Assembly (NCBI RefSeq): GCF_024448165.1
Contig: NZ_JAMOLN010000107.1
Span: 1-34,609 of the forward strand
Direction: 5' to 3'
Length of the DNA stretch: 34,609 nucleotides
From: Streptomyces longispororuber
GTDB lineage: Bacteria > Actinomycetota > Actinomycetes > Streptomycetales > Streptomycetaceae
This document shows positions 30,191-34,609 of this stretch, in pieces. The notes under the pieces were generated by a model that saw nothing but the letters and a program-made list of their open reading frames with translations, made no database searches and was not told the DNA's origin. The position numbers and the translations under genes are program-made. Positions within the stretch are counted from its first letter, which is position 1. The number at the start of each line of letters is the position of its first letter.

Positions 30191-30215
30191 CATCCGTGCG
30201 TACGATGCACGGATG
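30191..30215 (+). promoter_or_regulatory. perfect 9-bp dyad enclosing the -10 box and start codon of the deaminase gene
   Basis: CATCCGTGC (30191-30199) and GCACGGATG (30207-30215) are exact inverted repeats separated by gtacgat. The -10 box TACGAT (30201-30206) fills the spacer, and the ATG start (30213-30215) is the last triplet of the dyad. A bound repressor would block RNA polymerase directly; the transcript would be leaderless. Confidence 0.65.
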
Positions 30216-31268
30216 TCCCTCGCATCACACGCCGCACCCCACCTCGAACGACTCGCCCGCATCCCCAAGGCCGAGCTGCACCTGCACATCGAAGGCACCC
30301 TCGAACCCGAGCTGGCCTTCGAGCTCGCCGCCCGCAACGGCATCACCCTGCCGTACGCCGACACCGAGGCGCTGCGGAAGGCGTACCTCTTCGCCGACCT
30401 GCAGTCCTTCCTCGACCTGTACTACTCCCTGATGGCCGTCCTGATCACCGAGGACGACTTCGAGTCGCTCGCCGACGCCTATCTGGCGCGCGCCGCCGAG
30501 CAGGGCGTGCGGCACGCCGAGATCTTCTTCGACCCGCAGGCGCACATGGCGCGCGGCGTGGAGATGGGGACCGTCGTCGAGGGCCTCGCGCGCGCCCTCG
30601 AACGCAGCGAGGAGCGGCACGGCGTCTCCACGAAGCTCATCATGTGCTTCCTGCGCGACCAGTCCGCCGAGTCGGCGATGGAGACCCTGGAGGCCGCCGA
30701 GCCGTACCTCGACAAGATCGTCGGGGTCGGGCTCGACTCGGCCGAGGTGGGCAACCCCGCCTCGAAGTTCCGCGCGGTGTACGAGGCCGCGGGCGCGCTC
30801 GGCCTGCGCAAGGTCGCGCACGCGGGCGAGGAGGGCGACCCGTCGTACGTGTGGGAGGCCCTGGACCTGCTCGGCGTCGAGCGCGTCGACCACGGGCTGC
30901 GGTCCCTGGAGGACCCGGAGCTGGTGGCCCGCCTGGTGCGGGACCGGATCCCGCTCACCCTGTGCCCGCTGTCGAACGTCCGGTTGCGCGCCATCGACGT
31001 CCTGGAGCAGCACCCGCTGGTGAAGATGATGGACGCGGGCCTGCTGTGCACCGTGAACTCCGACGACCCGGCCTACTTCGGCGGCTACGTCGGCGACACC
31101 TTCCACGCCGTCCACGAGGCGCTCGGCCTCGACCACGAACGGCTGCGGGAGCTGGCCCGCAACTCGTTCGTGGCGTCGTTCCTGGACGGCAGCGACGAGG
31201 AGGAGGCGCGCCGGGCGCGCTACATCGCCGAGGTCGACGCGTACGAGTTCGACGACATCTCGGGCTGA
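30213..31268 (+). CDS. adenosine/adenine deaminase family protein, most like adenine deaminase
   Basis: The 351-residue TIM-barrel amidohydrolase has zinc ligands in ELHLHIEGTL (H23, H25) and catalytic segments KVAHAGEEGDPSYVWEALD, ERVDHGLRS, LCPLSNVRL and VNSDDPAYFGGY. The segments SFLDLYYSLMAVLI, HAEIFFDPQAH, STKLIMCFLRDQS and GLDSAEVGNP resemble yeast Aah1 and the bacterial COG1816 adenine deaminases more than classical adenosine deaminases, so adenine to hypoxanthine (purine salvage) is the more likely reaction; this is inferred. ATG 30213 follows rnz by 35 nt and has its own promoter. Its last 49 bp overlap the convergent transporter gene. Confidence 0.85.
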   Translation: MSLASHAAPHLERLARIPKAELHLHIEGTLEPELAFELAARNGITLPYADTEALRKAYLFADLQSFLDLYYSLMAVLITEDDFESLADAYLARAAEQGVRHAEIFFDPQAHMARGVEMGTVVEGLARALERSEERHGVSTKLIMCFLRDQSAESAMETLEAAEPYLDKIVGVGLDSAEVGNPASKFRAVYEAAGALGLRKVAHAGEEGDPSYVWEALDLLGVERVDHGLRSLEDPELVARLVRDRIPLTLCPLSNVRLRAIDVLEQHPLVKMMDAGLLCTVNSDDPAYFGGYVGDTFHAVHEALGLDHERLRELARNSFVASFLDGSDEEEARRARYIAEVDAYEFDDISG

Positions 31269-32575
31269 GCCCCGGACGGGCCCGCTGTCGTGAACTCGCC
31301 CTGGACCGGCTCCGGTCCGGCCTCGGCCACGACGGCGGGCACCTCGATCTCCACCACCGGCTGCTCCGGCAGACCGGACGGCGGCACGAACGCGCCGACC
31401 GGGGCGCCGCTGCGGCGCCGGGCCGCACCCGCGAACAGCGGGCGGCCACCCGTGTGCAGGGCCACCGCGGTCAGCGGCACCGCCAGCAGGAGCAGCGCCG
31501 CGGCGAGCGCCGCGCCCATCGTGGGGAAGCCGACCGACTGGGACAGGGCGCTGCCCACCAGCGGTCCGCACGCCGTGCCGAGCGAGGACGCCGAGCCGAC
31601 GAGGACCGCCCAGCGGCCGCGCGGGTCGAGCGAGGCGGCCAGGCCCAGCAGGTAGGAGAGCACCACGGGGTAGAGGGTGTTCCAGGCGATCTCGCCGGTC
31701 GCGAAGGTGCCCAGGTCGTCCGCGCGGGCGCTGACCGCGATGCAGCACGCGATGGCCGCCGTACCGACGCCGATGGGCATCGCGCGGCCGATCCGGGCGC
31801 CGAGCGCGCCCGCGCCGATCACGCCGAGCAGTCCGGCGCCGAGCGCGATGGCGAACACCGAGCCGACCGCGACCTCGGTGAGGCCCGCCTGGTCGGTGCC
31901 GATGCGGCTGCTGACGCCCCACAGCGAGTTCTGCGCCATCGACCAGCAGACGATGACCGCCGCCAGCAGCATCCCCGAGCGGGCGTACGGGAGCGGGGAC
32001 CTGGGTGCCGGGGCCGCGCTGTTGTCCGGGGTGGCGGGGTCGGCGAGCCGGTTCGTGGCGGGCCACACGGCGAGCGCGGTGAGGGCGAGGGCGGCGAACG
32101 GCAGGCCGTGGCCGTCGCTGATCCGCGGAATGGTCAGGTACAGGGCGCCGGCGAGCGCGGAGACGCTCAGCAGGCCGAGCGTCGAGGCGCGGTGCGGGTC
32201 CTTCTGGGCGGCGATCCCGGTGGCCGCGACGGCCGTCGCGGTGCCCGAGCCGAAGCCGCCGATCATCGCACCCGCGACGACCAGGGGGACGGTGCCGGAG
32301 AGCGCCGCGGTGCCGTAACCGACGGCGGCGAGGAGGAGTCCGGCGCGGGCGGCGCGGCGGGCGCCGATCCGGTCGACGCGGGCCGCGAGTGTGAAGCCCG
32401 CGGTGGCCGAGCTCAGCAGCAGGGTGCTGCCCATGAGACCGGCCTGGGTGGGAGAGAGATGCAGGCTGTCGGCGAGCCGGCCGACGACCGTGGGCAGCAG
32501 GTAGGCAGCGAGATAGCCGGCCGTGAAGAGGGCTATGAGCGCGGGGAGTGCGGGCCGGGGAGCGCGCGAAGACAC
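31220..32575 (-). CDS. major facilitator superfamily transporter
   Basis: The 451-residue protein has about 12 hydrophobic helices. It starts ALPALIALFTAGYLAAYLLP and has the loop 2-3 motif variant ARVDRIGARRAARAGLLLA and AMIGGFGSGTATAVAATGIAA. A roughly 75-residue hydrophilic tail (from about HTGGRPLFAGAARRRSG) follows the last helix. The substrate is unknown; drug or metabolite efflux is typical. GTG 32575 has AGGA at a suitable distance on the minus strand; further upstream in-frame codons lie in the leader. The tail is read from the strand opposite the 3' end of the deaminase gene. A TTGATACAAATT run at about 32712-32723 may be promoter. Confidence 0.87.
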   Translation of the reverse strand: MSSRAPRPALPALIALFTAGYLAAYLLPTVVGRLADSLHLSPTQAGLMGSTLLLSSATAGFTLAARVDRIGARRAARAGLLLAAVGYGTAALSGTVPLVVAGAMIGGFGSGTATAVAATGIAAQKDPHRASTLGLLSVSALAGALYLTIPRISDGHGLPFAALALTALAVWPATNRLADPATPDNSAAPAPRSPLPYARSGMLLAAVIVCWSMAQNSLWGVSSRIGTDQAGLTEVAVGSVFAIALGAGLLGVIGAGALGARIGRAMPIGVGTAAIACCIAVSARADDLGTFATGEIAWNTLYPVVLSYLLGLAASLDPRGRWAVLVGSASSLGTACGPLVGSALSQSVGFPTMGAALAAALLLLAVPLTAVALHTGGRPLFAGAARRRSGAPVGAFVPPSGLPEQPVVEIEVPAVVAEAGPEPVQGEFTTAGPSGAQPEMSSNSYASTSAM

Positions 32576-32729
32576 GGGCAGTCCTGTAGACGGACCCCCT
32601 GCCCGGACACGGCTGCGCCGCTGTTTTGGGCAAGGGGGTGGTAAGGAAAAGGGGAGTTGGAGCGCGACGTCTTTGCGAACGGGACCGAACCGGGGACGTT
32701 GGGGCGCGGCCAATTTGTATCAAGCCGAA

Positions 32730-32754
32730 AGGGCCCCATAAAAGGCGGGGCCCT
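32730..32754 (-). terminator. hairpin between the IclR gene and the MFS gene
   Basis: An 8-bp stem agggcccc / ggggccct encloses a 9-nt A-rich loop. On the minus strand it is followed by TTTCGG, so it can end transcripts from the IclR gene before the transporter. Confidence 0.65.
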
Positions 32755-32821
32755 GTGACCTGAGACACATTTGGTTTGGGTGGGGTTCGCCCGGGTAGTC
32801 GAGAGCGCTTCGGCCGGGCCG

Positions 32822-33619
32822 CTAGCGCCAGTTGGGGGTGCCCGAGGTGCCCCGGAGGGCGGCCGTCTCGATCTTCGAGCGGATCTCCCGCATGACCGCC
32901 ACGATCCGCTCCTCGTGCTCCGGCGTCAGCCGTGCGACCGGCACCGAGCAGCTGATGGCGTCGTGCGCGGGAGCGGCGTAGCGCAGGGCGAAGCCGAAGC
33001 CGACGATGCCGGGGACGCCCTCCTCGCGGTCGACCGAGTGGCCGCGGGCGCGGATCCGCTCCAGGTCGGCGGCGAGCGACTCGCGGGTGCTGTGCGAGTT
33101 CTCGGTGGCCCGGTCGTACGGGCCGGGCGGCAGGTACTCCGCGGGCCGTTCCGCGAGCAGCGCCTTGCCGAGCGCGCCGATGTGCGCGGGCAGCCGGCGG
33201 CCGACCCGGCTGATGGTGCGCAGGTACTCGTGCGACTCCCGGGTCGCCAGGTACGCCACGTCGAAGCCGTCGAGGCGGCCCAGGTGGATCGTCTCGCCGA
33301 GCGCCTCGGACGCCTCGTCGAGGTAGGGACGCGCGGTGCGCACGTGCGGGTCCGTGTCCAAGTAGCTGGTGCCGGTGAGCAGGGCGTGGATGCCGATGCC
33401 GTACAGGGAGCCGGTGACGTCCGTGCGGACCCAGCCGCGCGCGATGAGCGTCTGCAGCAGCGCGTACATGGAACTGCGCGGCACGGCCAGCTCGTCGGCG
33501 AGCTCCTGGAGGCGGGCCGGGCGGTCGCCGCGGGCGGCGAGGACGTCGAGCAGCTCGACGGTGCGCGCCGCCGACTTGACCTCGCGGACGCCGCGACCTT
33601 GCTGTTCCTGCTCTGGCAT
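32822..33619 (-). CDS. IclR-family transcriptional regulator
   Basis: The 265-residue regulator has an N-terminal winged helix-turn-helix (about 14-78: VKSAARTVELLDVLAARGDR, then ELADELAVPRSSMYALLQTL) and a C-terminal effector-binding domain (about 90-255: ETIHLGRLDGFDVAYLA, then IGALGKALLAE, DREEGVPGIVGFGFALR and ISCSVPVARL). IclR proteins often control sugar-acid or aromatic degradation from divergent promoters. ATG 33619 gives MPEQEQQGRGVREVKSAAR and has TACGAT 6 nt upstream on the minus strand. It is divergent from the dehydratase gene; a dyad between them is the likely operator. KdgR-like function is inferred from this neighbour. Confidence 0.92.
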   Translation of the reverse strand: MPEQEQQGRGVREVKSAARTVELLDVLAARGDRPARLQELADELAVPRSSMYALLQTLIARGWVRTDVTGSLYGIGIHALLTGTSYLDTDPHVRTARPYLDEASEALGETIHLGRLDGFDVAYLATRESHEYLRTISRVGRRLPAHIGALGKALLAERPAEYLPPGPYDRATENSHSTRESLAADLERIRARGHSVDREEGVPGIVGFGFALRYAAPAHDAISCSVPVARLTPEHEERIVAVMREIRSKIETAALRGTSGTPNWR

Positions 33620-33625
33620 GCGCCG

Positions 33626-33631
33626 ATCGTA
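33626..33631 (-). promoter_or_regulatory. -10 box for the IclR gene
   Basis: TACGAT lies 6 nt before the ATG at 33619 on the minus strand, the same hexamer and spacing as at the deaminase gene. Confidence 0.55.
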
Positions 33632-33680
33632 AGCCGGGCGCCGCAAGGCCATTGACGGCCCCCGTTCGCGTACCTAATCT

Positions 33681-33700
33681 CCATCTACATGTGTGGATGG
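33681..33700. promoter_or_regulatory. putative IclR-type operator upstream of the dehydratase gene
   Basis: The 20-bp dyad CCATCTACATGTGTGGATGG matches at 8 of 10 positions per half. It begins immediately after a TAATCT -10 box (33675-33680), so it overlaps the expected transcription start, a typical repressor position. Confidence 0.6.
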
Positions 33701-34609
33701 CATCTACGTACGGAGACAGCAGGTGGCGACGGCGACGTCGTCGCCCGGTTGCGGGACGGCATGGCGCGCGGCGTCCTCTCCTTCCCGCTGACGAGTTTCG
33801 GCGCCGACGGCTCGCTCGACCTCGACGGGTTCCGCGAGTACGTCGCCGCGCAGGTGGCGACCGGGCCCGGTGCGGTCTTCCCGGCCTGCGGCACCGGTGA
33901 GTTCTTCTCGCTCGACGAGGACGAGTACCGGCAGGTCGTCACCGCCGCCGTCGAGGAGACCGCGGGCCGGGTGCCCGTCGTCGCGGGCGTCGGCTACGGC
34001 TGGGCGCAGGCGGCCCGCTTCGCCCGGATCGCGGAGGAGGCCGGCGCGGACGCCCTGCTCGTCCTCCCGCACTACCTCGTGCGCGGCCCGCAGAGCGGAC
34101 TCGTCGCCCAGGTCGAGCAGATCGCGGCCCGCACCCGGCTCCCGCTGATCGTCTACCAGCGCGACCAGGTCGCCTTCTCCCTCGACGCGTTCCGGCGCGT
34201 CGCCGCCCTGCCGAACGTCATCGGCCTCAAGGACGGGCACAGCGACCTCGACCGACTGCAGCGCCTCACCCTCGCCGCGCCCGACGGCTTCCTCTTCTTC
34301 AATGGAGCCGCCACCGCCGAGATCCAGGCCCGCGCGTACAGCGCCGTCGGCGTCCCCGCCTACTCCTCGGCCGTGCACGCCTTCGCGCCCGAGATCGCCG
34401 CCGCCTTCCTCGCCGCCCTGCGGGACGGGGACGGAGCGCGGGTGGACCGGCTGCTGCGCGAGTTCTACGTCCCGTTCGTCGAGCTCCGCGACCGCGTGCC
34501 CGGGTACGGCGTCTCGCTCGTCAAGGCCGCGGCCCGGCTGCGCGGCCGCCCCGTCGGCCCGGTCCGCGCACCCCTCGCCGACCCGACCCCCGCCGACCTC
34601 GCCGACCTG
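33689..34609 (+). CDS. kdgD: 5-dehydro-4-deoxyglucarate dehydratase, 3' end outside window; start uncertain
   Basis: The frame is open to the window edge (307 codons). It belongs to the dihydrodipicolinate synthase family and should convert 5-dehydro-4-deoxyglucarate to 2,5-dioxopentanoate in glucarate/galactarate degradation. Landmarks are ARGVLSFPLTSF, FPACGTGEFFSLDEDEY, the active-site Tyr in LIVYQRDQ (Y156), the Schiff-base Lys in GLKDGHSDL (K181) and FFNGAATAEIQARAY. ATG 33689 is the first in-frame start but gives an odd N-terminus (MCGWHLRTETAGG). GTG 33723 has a good GGAG site but is in another frame, suggesting a one-base deletion between about 33731 and 33748. ATG 33761 is the shortest alternative. 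Confidence 0.85.
   Translation, partial: MCGWHLRTETAGGDGDVVARLRDGMARGVLSFPLTSFGADGSLDLDGFREYVAAQVATGPGAVFPACGTGEFFSLDEDEYRQVVTAAVEETAGRVPVVAGVGYGWAQAARFARIAEEAGADALLVLPHYLVRGPQSGLVAQVEQIAARTRLPLIVYQRDQVAFSLDAFRRVAALPNVIGLKDGHSDLDRLQRLTLAAPDGFLFFNGAATAEIQARAYSAVGVPAYSSAVHAFAPEIAAAFLAALRDGDGARVDRLLREFYVPFVELRDRVPGYGVSLVKAAARLRGRPVGPVRAPLADPTPADLADL

Noticed and set aside
32765..32815. Possible tRNA-like T arm (ggttcg) after the IclR gene
   Set aside because: No matching acceptor stem, anticodon arm or D arm could be formed around it.
33652..33900. Plus-strand frame crossing the start of kdgD, beginning MTAPVRVPN
   Set aside because: It turns into an Arg-rich shadow of the dehydratase gene and has no ribosome-binding site; the real frame is the adjacent one with GTGEFFSL and GLKDG.

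Overview
The window is a high-GC actinobacterial chromosome segment, almost certainly from a Streptomyces. Support comes from the extreme third-position GC bias, many GTG starts, GTGA overlaps, a CIRCE-controlled hrcA-dnaJ operon away from dnaK, an actinobacterial tricorn protease, and the core order comEC / holA / rpsT / lepA / hemW / hrcA / dnaJ / rsmE / rnz. No tRNA, rRNA, CRISPR array, prophage or insertion sequence was seen. Most of the window is conserved core chromosome.

Layout. 2-5006 (+): 3' part of comEC, a YceI protein fused to a Cna-B-like domain, a small RraB-like gene and holA. 5366-5632 (-): rpsT, divergent from lepA (5869-7734, +), which ends in a strong intrinsic terminator. 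7999-9888 (+): a long-chain acyl-CoA ligase behind a leader with a 15-nt periodic repeat. 9910-16539: a signalling cluster made of a receiver/coiled-coil regulator and a 1311-residue poly-HAMP hybrid histidine kinase on the minus strand, divergent from a HATPase-GAF-PP2C protein. It resembles the osmoadaptation set OsaB-OsaA-OsaC. 16579-17811 (+): hemW, convergent with DUF3097 and a metallo-beta-lactamase-fold hydrolase (17871-19515, -). 19652-21802 (+): hrcA-dnaJ behind a perfect CIRCE operator. 22074-24376 (+): a nitronate monooxygenase overlapping rsmE, then a VOC protein. 24373-25470: an unknown minus-strand gene divergent from a secreted or lipoprotein gene. 25517-31268 (+): tricorn protease, HIT protein, RNase Z and an adenine-deaminase-like enzyme. 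31220-32575 (-): an MFS transporter whose 3' end overlaps the deaminase gene. 32822-33619 (-): an IclR regulator divergent from a 5-dehydro-4-deoxyglucarate dehydratase gene that runs off the window.

How the genes work together. The core part serves translation (rpsT, lepA, rsmE), replication (holA), RNA processing (rnz), protein folding and turnover (hrcA, dnaJ, tricorn) and heme insertion (hemW). The kinase/regulator/phosphatase cluster looks like a stress-sensing module joining phosphorelay and partner-switching chemistry. The IclR gene and the dehydratase share an intergenic region with a dyad, which suggests a local sugar-acid switch.

Non-coding signals stand out. At least eight genes have an ANNNT-type -10 box 6-8 nt before the start codon, so leaderless transcripts are likely to be common here. 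The deaminase -10 box sits in the spacer of a perfect 9-bp dyad that also contains the start codon. RNase Z carries a palindromic in-frame insertion. The dehydratase 5' end looks one base short of joining its best ribosome-binding site. I found no clearly new multi-gene system; the poly-HAMP cluster and the regulatory architectures are the best leads.
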